DNA of 64,000 nt from Rhodanobacter soli (GCF_040548735.1 NZ_JBEPSD010000002.1:248001-312000), one strand, 5' to 3'; counted from the stretch's first letter, positions 17,845 to 26,468 are shown. Made by a program: numbers and translations. The notes: generated by a model from the sequence alone, not told the origin.

Positions 17845-18681
17845 TCACGCCGGCATGCCTTCCTTGCGCAACTTGTCCAATGCTTCCAGTCGCTCTCGCA
17901 TGGCGATATTCGGCCGCAATGCCTGGGCCGGCGGTAGCACGACTGTTTCCTCGGCGGTCAATCCGACATTGGGAAGATCACGCAGGGCGACACGACGGAT
18001 GCGCGGTTTCTCGATCGGTAACGTTGCCCCGCGGTAGATTATCACTTCATGGTCGAGCGGATAATCCAGGTTCAATAGATCCACTAGCACCTGCCGGTAT
18101 TCGGGCCCGGTCTGGAAGCGCGTCAGCGACCAGTCGCCCACCAGCCCGACCTGCCACAGCACGAGGTAACCGAAGGGGTCGATGCGCCGTTCGTAGAAAA
18201 GGAGCTGGCTGGCCTCGAAGTGCTGACAGCCGAAGCGGCCCGGATCAATGCCCAGGTCGGCATAGAGGCAGTCCTCGGCGGAGATGCCAGGCTCCATGTG
18301 TGCTTCGAAGCCTTCCGCACGGGCAACTTCGATGACCTTGTGCGGCGACCAGGCAAAGATGCCGGGATGACCGTAGAACACTCCACAAACACGTTTGCCT
18401 GCACGCACCTCGGCCATCATCAGGTCGACCCACTGCCGATAGGTCTTCATTCGCGACTTGCCTTCGGCATAGTAGGGATGAAGGCTGCGTACATCCGGGT
18501 GCATGCGTTCCAGCCAGAGCTCCACGACGCCGTCGGAAAGCCCGGCAAACACCACGTCGGCCTGCTCGATGTGGCTGCGTGCCAATGGCGTGAGGTGGGA
18601 CCCCAGGGTCATGCCCATGCCGACGCAGGCCAGGTTGCCGGGTCGCGCGTCGTTCGATGATGGAAGAGTTGGTGTGCTCAC
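17845..18681 (-). CDS. Borosin-type peptide backbone N-methyltransferase
   Basis: A 278-residue SAM-dependent enzyme with the tetrapyrrole-methylase fold but with sequence close to borosin alpha-N-methyltransferases (OphMA, SonM). It shows GNLACVGMGM (15-24), ADVVFAGLSDG (41-51), R77 and Y81 in SRMKTYRQW, VFYGHPGIFA (101-110) and EPGISAEDCLYADLGIDP (130-147), then FEASQLLFYERR and YLVLWQVGLVG. R77, Y81 and Y103 align with the OphMA R72, Y76 and Y98 active-site residues as I remember them. It has no fused core, so it should methylate a separate peptide, probably the 96-residue product of 17379-17669. The start is GTG 18681; a longer GTG 18720 start is possible. Confidence 0.85.
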   Translation of the reverse strand: MSTPTLPSSNDARPGNLACVGMGMTLGSHLTPLARSHIEQADVVFAGLSDGVVELWLERMHPDVRSLHPYYAEGKSRMKTYRQWVDLMMAEVRAGKRVCGVFYGHPGIFAWSPHKVIEVARAEGFEAHMEPGISAEDCLYADLGIDPGRFGCQHFEASQLLFYERRIDPFGYLVLWQVGLVGDWSLTRFQTGPEYRQVLVDLLNLDYPLDHEVIIYRGATLPIEKPRIRRVALRDLPNVGLTAEETVVLPPAQALRPNIAMRERLEALDKLRKEGMPA

Positions 18682-18800
18682 CGCTTGATAGTAGGGCAAT
18701 TTTATGGTGCTGGAGTGCACCGGCGCGATCGTCTTCCGGCGGGGTAGGGTGGGCCAGGACCTTTCCCATCGTGGCCTGGAACTTGTCGGGGTTTGGGCGA

Positions 18801-18879
18801 GCAGGACCTCGGTCCTGCGGACCTATGGCGGCTTCGCCGACACGCGCGTATCGTATGCCGGCGCATATGTCAATATGCG
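18801..18879. promoter_or_regulatory. Two palindromes in the divergent promoter region of the borosin locus
   Basis: The 283-base region between the methyltransferase start (18681) and the secreted-protein start (18965) holds GCAGGACC-TC-GGTCCTGC (18801-18818) and CGCATAT-N4-ATATGCG (18862-18879). Both are perfect inverted repeats. The second is AT-rich in a GC-rich setting and looks like a dimeric repressor site. No regulator gene is adjacent, so the binding protein is unknown. Confidence 0.4.
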
Positions 18880-18964
18880 TACTTGCGTGGACGCTCATCG
18901 GCGCGACCGATACCGGCGTCTCAGGGGACGCGGTCACCTATCAAACGAACGGGAGACCGATGAT

Positions 18965-20821
18965 ATGAAGACTCGACTGCTCATCGCAGTAATGGGCATG
19001 GCGTTCGCTACGTGCGCCTTGGGCGCCACTCCAACGACGCTCAAGCTGCAAAAAGGGGGCACCACGGTGCCAACGACCACGCCGGTAGGGGGCGCGCCGC
19101 TGACAACCCTGGAACAGGACCCGGCGATGACCGCCGGGGATGCCGATTCTGGCGATGGTGATGAACTCGGAGCACAGCCCGTGGTGAATCGCAGCATCGC
19201 CCGCGGTCACGCCGGCAGCAACCGGATCGGAAATGCCCGGCGTGCCAAGTCGAACCCCCAATTGCTGGGCGGCTTCGACGGCCTCAATTTCCACGACCAG
19301 CGTTACGCCAATGGCGGCAACCAGTTCTCGGTGGAACCGCCCGATCAGGGGTTGTGCGCCGGCAACGGATTCGTCATGGAAAGCGTCAACGACGTATTGG
19401 CGATCTATGACGGCTCCGGCAACGAACTCGTCGGCCCCGTCGATCTCAACACGTTCTACGGCTACCCCGCAGCGATCAATCGCACCACCGGTGCGTACGG
19501 GCCCAGCATCACCGACCCGTCCTGCTACTACGACGCAGGCACGCAGCGTTGGTTCCAGGTCGTGTTGACGCTCGATCGCATCGGCACGACGTCGTCCCTG
19601 GCCGGCACCAATCACCTGGACATCGCGGTCAGCCAGACTGCCAACCCCACCGGTGCCTGGAACATCTACCACCTGCCGGTGCAGAACAACGGCACCCAGG
19701 GCACCCCGGATCACGGTTGTACGGGTGGGTTCTGCCTGGGCGACTATCCCCACATCGGCGCTGACGCCCATGCGATCTTCCTGACCACCAACGAGTTCGC
19801 GCTGTTCGGCTCCGGCTTCTACGGCGCGCAGATCTACGCCATCTCCAAGCAGGCGCTGGCATCGGGTGCCGCCTCACCGAATGTGGTGCTGTTCAACGGC
19901 GGCGATCCGAGTGTTCCGGCGCCCGCGTTCACCGTCTGGCCGGCCATCTCGTCCGGGGGGCAGTATGTCGACACGCTGGGCGGAACCGAATACCTGCTCA
20001 GTTCGGACGCGGTGTTCTACGACTCGGGCATCTCGAACACGATCTGGCTGTGGTCGGTGTCGAACACGCAGGCCATCGACACCGCGCCCACGACCCTGGT
20101 GTTGGGCGTCTCGCCGCTGACCGTGCAGACCTATGCCGTGCCGAGCAGCCTGGCCCAGCAGAAGCCGGGCAGTGCACCCCTGCGCGATTGTTTTGCCCTG
20201 GCCGGTTGCGCACCGACGTATCTCGGCTACCCGAATATCGTCTACCCGACGCCACGCCCCATGGCGGTGAACGACTCGCGCATGCAGCAGGTGAGCTACG
20301 CCAACGGCAAACTGTGGGGCACGCTGGACACCGATGTCCTGCTGGCCAATGGCAGCCATGGCTCGGGCATCAACTACTTCGTCATCAATCCGAAGTCCGG
20401 CGGCGTTTCCGTCAATGGCACGCTGGCCTTGCCCGATGCGAATCTGACCTACGGCGCGGCGGCCGTCACGCAAAGCGGACGTGGCGTCATCGCGTTCACT
20501 GTCGTTGGCCCCAACGACCATCCGAGCGCCGGCTACGCCAGCCTGGATGCGAAGCTGGGCGCCGGCGATGTCCATGTCGCGGCAGCAGGCGCAGGCCCGT
20601 GGGACGGCTTTACCGGCATCCCTTACCTTGCCGGTGATCGGCCCCGTTGGGGCGACTACGGTGCGGCTGCGGCCGACGGCAACACGATCTGGACCGCCTC
20701 GGAGTACATCGCGCAGACGTGCACCCTGGCCGAATACCTGACGGCTCCATTGTTCCAGTGCGGCGGCACGCGCGCTGCACTCGGCAACTGGGCGACCCGC
20801 ATCTCGGCGATCGGACTCTGA
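18965..20821 (+). CDS. Large secreted protein of unknown function, 618 aa
   Basis: The signal peptide covers residues 1-20 (MKTRLLIAVMGMAFATCALG). A low-complexity Thr/Pro/Gly linker (residues 21-70) is followed by about 540 residues rich in aromatic and glycine turns (FDGLNFHDQRYANGGNQFSVEPPDQGLCAGNGF, YPHIGADAHAIFLTTNEF, RPRWGDYGAAAADGNTIWTASEY). The pattern suggests a beta-propeller-like fold, and paired cysteines indicate disulfides in the extracellular space. I recognise no catalytic family. It is divergent from the borosin methyltransferase gene and ends in a strong terminator at 20844-20879. Confidence 0.75.
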   Translation: MKTRLLIAVMGMAFATCALGATPTTLKLQKGGTTVPTTTPVGGAPLTTLEQDPAMTAGDADSGDGDELGAQPVVNRSIARGHAGSNRIGNARRAKSNPQLLGGFDGLNFHDQRYANGGNQFSVEPPDQGLCAGNGFVMESVNDVLAIYDGSGNELVGPVDLNTFYGYPAAINRTTGAYGPSITDPSCYYDAGTQRWFQVVLTLDRIGTTSSLAGTNHLDIAVSQTANPTGAWNIYHLPVQNNGTQGTPDHGCTGGFCLGDYPHIGADAHAIFLTTNEFALFGSGFYGAQIYAISKQALASGAASPNVVLFNGGDPSVPAPAFTVWPAISSGGQYVDTLGGTEYLLSSDAVFYDSGISNTIWLWSVSNTQAIDTAPTTLVLGVSPLTVQTYAVPSSLAQQKPGSAPLRDCFALAGCAPTYLGYPNIVYPTPRPMAVNDSRMQQVSYANGKLWGTLDTDVLLANGSHGSGINYFVINPKSGGVSVNGTLALPDANLTYGAAAVTQSGRGVIAFTVVGPNDHPSAGYASLDAKLGAGDVHVAAAGAGPWDGFTGIPYLAGDRPRWGDYGAAAADGNTIWTASEYIAQTCTLAEYLTAPLFQCGGTRAALGNWATRISAIGL

Positions 20822-20843
20822 AATCGCGACAAAGCGCCAAATG

Positions 20844-20879
20844 ACGGGCGTGATGGGTGGTGCCCATCGCGCCCGTTTT
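20844..20879. terminator. Rho-independent terminator
   Basis: A 14-bp stem (20844-20857 pairing with 20863-20876, one G-T wobble) with a 5-base loop is followed by TTTT. It lies between the convergent secreted-protein gene and the methyltransferase gene, and may act in both directions. Confidence 0.85.
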
Positions 20880-20924
20880 GCCTAGAGCCGGACCGGTTCG
20901 CAGCTGCCTTCCGGTCGGCCCTCT

Positions 20925-21800
20925 TCAGCGCCGTGTCGCCAGCACGCCGTCCAGCGCCAGCTGCGCCTTGAAGCCGGCCTTCTCCAGCCGTTTGGCCACC
21001 TCGCGCGGCACATCGCGGCCGCTGGTGAGCTTGTTCGGGCTGCCGGTGTAGTGGAACAGCCGGCCGCGCTTGCGCAGTACACGCGCCAGCTGGTCGTAGA
21101 AGGCCTGCGAGTACAGCTCGCCGGCGATGCCGAAGCGCGGCGGGTCGTGCAGCACGGCGTCCACCGAGGCGTCGGCGATCTGCGCGATCGCCTGCGACAC
21201 GTCGGCATGGGCGAGTTGCAGGCGGCCGCCGCTGGCGGGCGCGCCCGGGTCAAGCTCATCAGGATCCGGCGACCATGGGTTGAGCGTGCGCAGCCACAGC
21301 ACGTCGGCGTTCTTCTCGAACGAGTGGATGCGCGCGGCGCCGGCTTCCAGGCAGCACGCGGCGAAGTAGCCCAGGCCGCCGCAGGTATCCAGCACCACCT
21401 TGCCGTGCGGCTCGACCAGCGCCACCTTGTGGCGCGCATCCGCCACCGGCGACTCCTTCGCGGTGGGCAGCATCTTGATGCCGTCGATCTCGAACGTGGG
21501 CGCGCCCCATTCCGTGGGCACCAGTTTGATCAGCGAGCCGGCATAGCGCGACACCGGTGCGAACCCGTCGCCATCCCAGTAGTAAATCGTGCGGTCCTTC
21601 AGCGTGGGCGGATACGGGTAGCGCTGGTCCCGCCACTGCCAGGCGTCCGATTTCAGTGACGCGTGGCCGTTCGAGCGGCCAAGGTCGAGCGAACCGGACC
21701 ATTCGCCTGTGCCGGCATCGCGTGCGGCCAACAGCGCCTGGGCGGTGGGCCGCGTGAGTATCGGGCCGGAATAATGTGGCACGTCGGGAATTCTCGTCAA
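20925..21800 (-). CDS. Class I SAM-dependent methyltransferase
   Basis: A 291-residue Rossmann-fold methyltransferase. Motif I is VVLDTCGGLGYFAACCLEAGA (about 135-155). The acidic residue after beta-2 is in IHSFEKNADVLWL, and the motif IV position reads DAVLHDPPRFG, a DPPR form often seen in RNA or small-molecule methyltransferases. The N-terminal 120 residues are an extra beta-rich domain (SLDLGRSNGHASL, IYYWDGDGFAPVSRY). Substrate is unknown. It is isolated from its neighbours. Confidence 0.8.
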   Translation of the reverse strand: MTRIPDVPHYSGPILTRPTAQALLAARDAGTGEWSGSLDLGRSNGHASLKSDAWQWRDQRYPYPPTLKDRTIYYWDGDGFAPVSRYAGSLIKLVPTEWGAPTFEIDGIKMLPTAKESPVADARHKVALVEPHGKVVLDTCGGLGYFAACCLEAGAARIHSFEKNADVLWLRTLNPWSPDPDELDPGAPASGGRLQLAHADVSQAIAQIADASVDAVLHDPPRFGIAGELYSQAFYDQLARVLRKRGRLFHYTGSPNKLTSGRDVPREVAKRLEKAGFKAQLALDGVLATRR

Positions 21801-21999
21801 AAACCGGGTGGATCATAACCTTGGCCGGAGCCCCGCACTGCCCGCGCGCGCAAACGCCATCCGAAGATGCGCCATCGAATGGCCTGTTTCCTTCAGAACT
21901 CTCCGGCGCGGCCGATAGCCATTGAGTCGCTCTGGGTGCCGGGATCCACACGCCGCCGCCTTCTGCGTTGCTTGCATCATCCCCGGGAGTCTTTGCGCA

Positions 22000-22374
22000 A
22001 TGAACCGTTACAGCCCGCCTGCGCAGAAGCCAGCCAACCGTGTCGACTGGAACGATCCGCACCTGGAATCGCTGTTGCGAAAGACCGAGAAATGGAAGCT
22101 CGACAATCGCGGTGTCTATCCCGCGCAAGAGGTGCAGATCCATATCGGCTGGGGTGCTGCCGCCTGCAAGCCTGCGCTGCTGGTCTGGGAACGCGACCAG
22201 GCCATGGTGCTGGAAACCTGCTTCCCCATCGCGCAGGGCGAACACGTGCGAGTGGACTGCTACCTGGGCGAGGGCGTCCGCGTGGTGTGGGGAGTGGTCG
22301 TGGAAGGACGTGAAGGATACCGTGCCGAGGATCAGGCCAACGGTGTCCATGTGCACTGGCTGCATGTGCGCTGA
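22000..22374 (+). CDS. Hypothetical protein, 124 aa
   Basis: A soluble protein with no signal peptide. The N-terminal ~40 residues are charged (RVDWNDPHLESLLRKTEKWKLDN). The rest has a beta-barrel-like alternation (VQIHIGWGAAACKPALLVWERDQAMVLETCFPIAQGEHVRVDCYLGEGVRVVWGVVVEGREGYR) that faintly recalls PilZ-like barrels, but the PilZ RxxxR motif is absent. ATG 22000 is the natural start, with CGGGAGT 10-16 bases upstream. Function unknown. Confidence 0.65.
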   Translation: MNRYSPPAQKPANRVDWNDPHLESLLRKTEKWKLDNRGVYPAQEVQIHIGWGAAACKPALLVWERDQAMVLETCFPIAQGEHVRVDCYLGEGVRVVWGVVVEGREGYRAEDQANGVHVHWLHVR

Positions 22375-22455
22375 GAGAGCCCATCGGCCAGGAGCCGATC
22401 TCGTTCGGCCCCTGGGCTCGGAACTCCGCGACTTGCCGCGGAGGGCGTGCCCGGC

Positions 22456-22608
22456 CTAGCCGGCCGAACTGACCACCTTGGCTGCCGGTGCGTGGCTGGC
22501 GGCTACGGACACCGGCACCTTCGTCGTCAGCATGGCGCCCATCGCCAGCAGGCAAACCAGGGCGCAAGCGCTGAACAGGGTCTGCAGCATCAAGGTTTCG
22601 AATTTCAT
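22456..22608 (-). CDS. Small single-span membrane protein, 50 aa
   Basis: A very short gene with a good ribosome site (CGGAG, 7 bases ahead of ATG 22608). The product is MKFETLMLQTLFSACALVCL followed by LAMGAMLTTKVPVSVAA and a short tail. This is one transmembrane helix or an uncleaved signal with a 20-residue exported tail. I recognise no family. The ribosome site and clean composition make it more likely real than chance. Confidence 0.55.
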   Translation of the reverse strand: MKFETLMLQTLFSACALVCLLAMGAMLTTKVPVSVAASHAPAAKVVSSAG

Positions 22609-22908
22609 GGTCGTTCTCCGGCTGTGAGGAAATGAAGCTTTCAAGAGGTGTATGGCAAGTGGCGTGCCAACGCTGCCAAAGCGTGGAAACCCGCATTTCC
22701 AGGCCATTCCCCGCCTGCTCCGGCCCAGGTTCGACTGTCCGCGGACGGTCGCCGCGTTGTCCGGACACCGCGTGCCGGACGGTGGTGCGGACATGGGCGT
22801 GCACAGGCGCCGGCGCGTGCCTGCAGGTCGGTCCCCGAGCATGGGCGGTCCCTGTTTCCGCGTTACCCTTGCCGCTCCCGTCGTCATGACTGTTTGGGGA
22901 GGTGGAAC
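22609..22908. other. Intergenic region, no gene seen
   Basis: About 300 bases between the small membrane protein and the FMN reductase. Frames that stay open here have no ribosome site and no family pattern. The last 20 bases contain the GGGGAGGTGG ribosome site of the reductase. I see no clear promoter or repeat. Confidence 0.5.
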
Positions 22909-23478
22909 ATGGCCGTTCTCGTGGGTTTTTCCGGCAGCCTGCGCAAGGGTTCGTTCAATGCCGCGCTGCTGCGTGCCGCCGGTGCGATGATGCCGGCCGA
23001 CAGCCGGCTGGAGATCATGTCGATCGCCGCGTTCCCGCTGTACAACGGCGACGATGAAGCCGCGCATGGCGTTCCGGCTGCGGTCGCGGCGCTCAAGGAG
23101 GCGATCGCCGCGGCCGACGGCCTGCTGATCGCAACGCCGGAATACAACAACAGCATTCCCGGTGTGACCAAGAATGCGCTGGACTGGTTGACGCGACCGC
23201 CGGCCGACATTCCGCGCGTGTTCGCCGGCAAGCCGGTGGCGGTGATGGGTGCGTCGCCCGGCGGTTTCGGCACGATCCTTTCGCAGAACGCCTGGCTGCC
23301 GGTGTTGCGCACGCTCGGTGCGGAACTCTGGACCGGCGGTCGCCTGATGGTGTCGCGTGCGGGCAGCGTGTTCGATGCCGATGGCGCCATCGTCGATGCA
23401 CGCACCCATGACTCGCTGCGCCAGTTCGTGGAGGGCTTCGTTGCTTTCGCGCAGGCCAACCCGGCGAGCACCGTCTAA
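22909..23478 (+). CDS. NADPH-dependent FMN reductase
   Basis: A 189-residue flavodoxin-like reductase. Motifs are GFSGSLRKGSFNAALLRAA (phosphate-binding loop of FMN, residues 5-23), LLIATPEYNNSIPGVTKNALDWL (FMN contact, residues 74-96) and VAVMGASPGGFGT. This matches the ChrR/azoreductase-like NADPH-dependent FMN reductase family that reduces quinones, chromate or azo compounds. GGGGAGGTGG directly before ATG 22909 fixes the start. Confidence 0.92.
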   Translation: MAVLVGFSGSLRKGSFNAALLRAAGAMMPADSRLEIMSIAAFPLYNGDDEAAHGVPAAVAALKEAIAAADGLLIATPEYNNSIPGVTKNALDWLTRPPADIPRVFAGKPVAVMGASPGGFGTILSQNAWLPVLRTLGAELWTGGRLMVSRAGSVFDADGAIVDARTHDSLRQFVEGFVAFAQANPASTV

Positions 23479-23636
23479 CCAGGAGGCCTTGCCGAGCGGC
23501 CCGCGGTTTGCGTGGGGCTCAGCCCCAGCACGCGGCGCACGCAGCGGGCCATGTGGCTCGGGTGTGCAAAGCCCGCCTCCGCGCAATCTCCGTCATGCTC
23601 CTGGCCGAAGGCGAGCTGCAGGCCGGGTCCCTCCAT
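23475..23636 (-). pseudogene. AraC-family HTH C-terminal remnant
   Basis: A 53-codon open frame on the minus strand whose C-terminal part reads AEAGFAHPSHMARCVRRVLG then LSPTQT. This matches the second helix-turn-helix of AraC-type regulators (GFxxxSHFxRxFRRxxGxSP). The sensor domain and first HTH are missing, and the frame upstream is not AraC-like. Its stop overlaps the end of the FMN reductase gene on the other strand. It is read as the decayed tail of a lost regulator. Confidence 0.55.
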
Positions 23637-23756
23637 GGGTGTCGCGGCGGCGATGGAAGGACGGCGGCTTCACGGAAATTTGCCGGGCACGTTCGGTAGT
23701 ACGCGTTACAAGAAGGCATGGAGTTCCGCCCGGCACGGGCGGTTCCGGAGGAATCC

Positions 23757-24980
23757 ATGTTGGACCTGCTTTCCTATGCGGCGCGCGGACTGACCCAGGC
23801 ATCGTGGATGGCCTGGCTGATCTACTTCGTGGTCATGACGCAGGCGACGATCACCGCCGTCACCTTGTACCTGCACCGCAGCCAGGCGCACCGCGGCGTC
23901 GATTTCCATCCGGCCGTCGCGCACGTCTTTCGCTTCTGGTGCTGGCTGACGACGGGCATGGTGACCCGGCAATGGATCGCCGTGCATCGCAAGCACCATG
24001 CGAAATGCGAGACCGCCGAGGATCCGCACAGCCCGCAGGTGTACGGCATCCGTGCGGTCCTGTGGCGCGGCGTGGATCTTTACAAGAAGGCTGCCGCGGA
24101 TGCGGGCGACCTGGCGACCTACGGCGTCGGCGCGCCCGACGACTGGATCGAACGCCATCTCTACGCGCGCTGGTCGGCGGCGGGGCCGACCCTGCTGGCG
24201 CTGATCAGCCTTGGCCTGTTCGGCGTGGTCGGTATCGCGCTCTGGGCGCTGCAGATGGCGTGGATCCCGTTCTGGGCCGCCGGCGTCGTCAACGGCCTCG
24301 GCCACTGGTGCGGCTACCGCAATTTCGAGACGGCCGACACCTCGGCCAACCTGGTGCCGTGGGGGCTGATCGTGGGCGGCGAGGAACTGCACAACAACCA
24401 CCATGCGTTTCCCAGCTCGGCGAAATTCTCGCAGCGCAGGTTCGAATTCGATGGCGGCTGGATGCTGATCTGCCTGCTGCGCCGGCTGGGCTTGGCGCAG
24501 GTGCGGCGGGTCGCGCCGGCACTCGGTTTCCGTGCCCACGTGGAGCAACCGGATGCGGAAACGGTCAAGGCGTTGCTGGCGCAGCGGTGCCGCATCCTGC
24601 ATGACTACGTCGTCGGCGTGATCGCCCCGACCTTGCGCGCGGAACGCGCGGTCGATGGGCGGCTGCCACGCCGGCTGCGGCGGGGACTGGCGAGCGGAGG
24701 GCGCTGGCTGGACCCGGTATTGCGCGGGGAGCTCTCCGCGTTCCTGCACCAGCGTTTCCGGCTGTCCACCGTATGCGAGTTCCGTGCGCGACTCGCCGGG
24801 CTGACCGAACGCAACGGCCGTGACGCCCAGGCCCTGCTGGAAGAACTGAAGCGCTGGTGTGCGGAGGCGGAAATGAGCCAGGTCCGTGCGCTGGCCGATT
24901 TCGCCGCCCGCCTGAAAGGCTGTTGCATCGCCGGCAAGGAACGGGTCCATGCCGACCTGCTGGAATTCGCGCGCCCGTGA
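23757..24980 (+). CDS. Fatty acid desaturase (acyl-CoA delta-9 type)
   Basis: A 407-residue di-iron membrane desaturase with the three histidine boxes: HRSQAH (40-45), HRKHH (77-81) and HNNHH (212-216). Four hydrophobic segments surround them, with LGHWCGYRNFET before the third box. A 180-residue C-terminal helical extension (FRAHVEQPDAETVKALLAQRC and onward) is longer than in minimal desaturases. GGAGGA at 23747-23752 selects ATG 23757 over an upstream ATG at 23718. It introduces a double bond into membrane acyl chains. Confidence 0.92.
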   Translation: MLDLLSYAARGLTQASWMAWLIYFVVMTQATITAVTLYLHRSQAHRGVDFHPAVAHVFRFWCWLTTGMVTRQWIAVHRKHHAKCETAEDPHSPQVYGIRAVLWRGVDLYKKAAADAGDLATYGVGAPDDWIERHLYARWSAAGPTLLALISLGLFGVVGIALWALQMAWIPFWAAGVVNGLGHWCGYRNFETADTSANLVPWGLIVGGEELHNNHHAFPSSAKFSQRRFEFDGGWMLICLLRRLGLAQVRRVAPALGFRAHVEQPDAETVKALLAQRCRILHDYVVGVIAPTLRAERAVDGRLPRRLRRGLASGGRWLDPVLRGELSAFLHQRFRLSTVCEFRARLAGLTERNGRDAQALLEELKRWCAEAEMSQVRALADFAARLKGCCIAGKERVHADLLEFARP

Positions 24981-25035
24981 TGCTTGGTAATGGCACCATG
25001 GACACCGCGTAGTTCATCCATGCGGGAGTAACGGC

Positions 25036-25101
25036 ATGACCTTCTATCCGTTTGCGTTCTCGATCGCCAGCATGCTGCCGCTTGCGGTGGCCGCGTCATG
25101 A
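25036..25101 (+). CDS. Possible 21-residue leader peptide
   Basis: A short open frame encodes MTFYPFAFSIASMLPLAVAAS. Its TGA overlaps the ATG of the downstream oxidoreductase (ATGA at 25098-25101), and GGGAG lies 8-12 bases ahead of its own ATG. The arrangement suggests translational coupling, or a tiny membrane peptide. It may be chance. Confidence 0.35.
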   Translation: MTFYPFAFSIASMLPLAVAAS

Positions 25102-26468
25102 GCCGCCGGTTCGACGCCATCATCGTCGGCGCCGGCCAGGCCGGCCCGCCGCTGGCGAACCGGCTGACCCAGGCCGGCCGGTCGGTGGCGCTGGTCGAGC
25201 GCAAGCTGTTCGGCGGCACCTGCGTCAACACCGGCTGCATGCCGACCAAGACCCTGGTCGCCAGCGCGCGCGCCGCGCACATCGCCCGTCGCGCGGCCGA
25301 TTTCGGCGTGGTGCTGACGGGCGAGGTGGGCATCGACATGGCCAAGGTGAAGTCGCGTGCCGATACCGTCATCGCCAACGCGCGCCACGGCGTGCGCTCG
25401 TGGCTGGACGGCATGGACGGCTGCACGGTGATCGAAGGCCATGCGCAGTTCGAGGATGCGCAAACCCTGCGCGTGGGTGACGAGCGACTCAGCGCGCCGC
25501 AGATCTTCCTGAATGTCGGCGGCCGTGCCGCGGTGCCGGACATGCCGGGCCTGCACGCGATTCCGTACCTCACCAACACCTCGATCCTGGGTCTGGACCG
25601 CGTGCCGGTGCATCTGCTGATCGTCGGCGGCAGCTACATCGGGCTGGAATACGCGCAGATGTACAGGCGCTTCGGCGCCCGCGTCACCGTGGTGGAAAAA
25701 GGCCCGTACCTGATCGGGCGCGAGGACGAGGACGTGTCGACGGCAGTGCGCGAGATCCTGGAAGGCGAAGGCATCGACATCCGCACCGGCGTCGCCGACC
25801 TCGCGTTCGCGGGCGAAGGCGGCACGCTCGCGGTGACGGTCGACGGCGAACGGCTCGCCTGCAGCCACGTGCTGGTGGCGGTGGGACGCGTACCGAACAC
25901 CGGCGACCTCGGCCTCGACAAGGCCGGCGTGGCGGCGGATGCGCGCGGCTACATCAGCGTCGACGACGAATTGCGCACGAACGTGCCCGGCATCTGGGCG
26001 CTGGGCGACTGCAACGGTCGCGGCGCGTTCACGCATACCGCGTACAACGACTTCGAGATGGTCGCGGCGAACCTGCTCGACGGCGAGCACCGCCGGCTCA
26101 GCGAACGCGTCAGCGGCTACGCGCTGTACATCGACCCGCCGCTGGGCCGCGTCGGCATCAACGAGGCGCAGGCGCGCAAGCGCGGGCGCCCGTTCCTGGT
26201 CGGCAAGCGGCCGATGGGCCGGGTCGGCCGCGCGGTGGAAAAGGACGAGACGCAGGGTTTCATGAAGGTGATCGTCGACGCCGAAACGAAGGCGATCCTC
26301 GGCGCCGCGATTCTCGGCGTCGAAGGCGACGAGGCGATCCACGGCATCATCGACATGATGAGCGTGGGCGCCACCGCCACCCAACTGCAGCGCACGGTGC
26401 CGATCCACCCGACCGTGTCGGAACTCCTCCCCACGCTGATCGCGGAAGTGCACGCACCGGACGGGTAG
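25098..26468 (+). CDS. Class I pyridine nucleotide-disulfide oxidoreductase
   Basis: A 456-residue flavoprotein of the mercuric reductase/dihydrolipoamide dehydrogenase type. The FAD site is IIVGAGQAGPPLANRL, the redox-active disulfide is CVNTGC (about 43-48), the NAD(P) site is LLIVGGSYIGLEYAQM, and the second FAD motif is GIWALGDCNGRGAFTHTAYND. The C-terminal dimer interface ends TVPIHPTVSELLPTL with the expected HPT active-site histidine. No N-terminal metal-binding domain is present, so it is a general FAD-containing oxidoreductase rather than a proven mercuric reductase. Confidence 0.9.
   Translation: MSRRFDAIIVGAGQAGPPLANRLTQAGRSVALVERKLFGGTCVNTGCMPTKTLVASARAAHIARRAADFGVVLTGEVGIDMAKVKSRADTVIANARHGVRSWLDGMDGCTVIEGHAQFEDAQTLRVGDERLSAPQIFLNVGGRAAVPDMPGLHAIPYLTNTSILGLDRVPVHLLIVGGSYIGLEYAQMYRRFGARVTVVEKGPYLIGREDEDVSTAVREILEGEGIDIRTGVADLAFAGEGGTLAVTVDGERLACSHVLVAVGRVPNTGDLGLDKAGVAADARGYISVDDELRTNVPGIWALGDCNGRGAFTHTAYNDFEMVAANLLDGEHRRLSERVSGYALYIDPPLGRVGINEAQARKRGRPFLVGKRPMGRVGRAVEKDETQGFMKVIVDAETKAILGAAILGVEGDEAIHGIIDMMSVGATATQLQRTVPIHPTVSELLPTLIAEVHAPDG

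Noticed and set aside
17845-18681. Annotation as a uroporphyrinogen/precorrin methyltransferase
   Set aside because: The fold is shared, but the specific blocks match borosin N-methyltransferases and no porphyrin or cobalamin genes are nearby.
25098-26468. Mercuric reductase (merA)
   Set aside because: No N-terminal HMA domain, no C-terminal vicinal cysteine pair and no mer genes around it.
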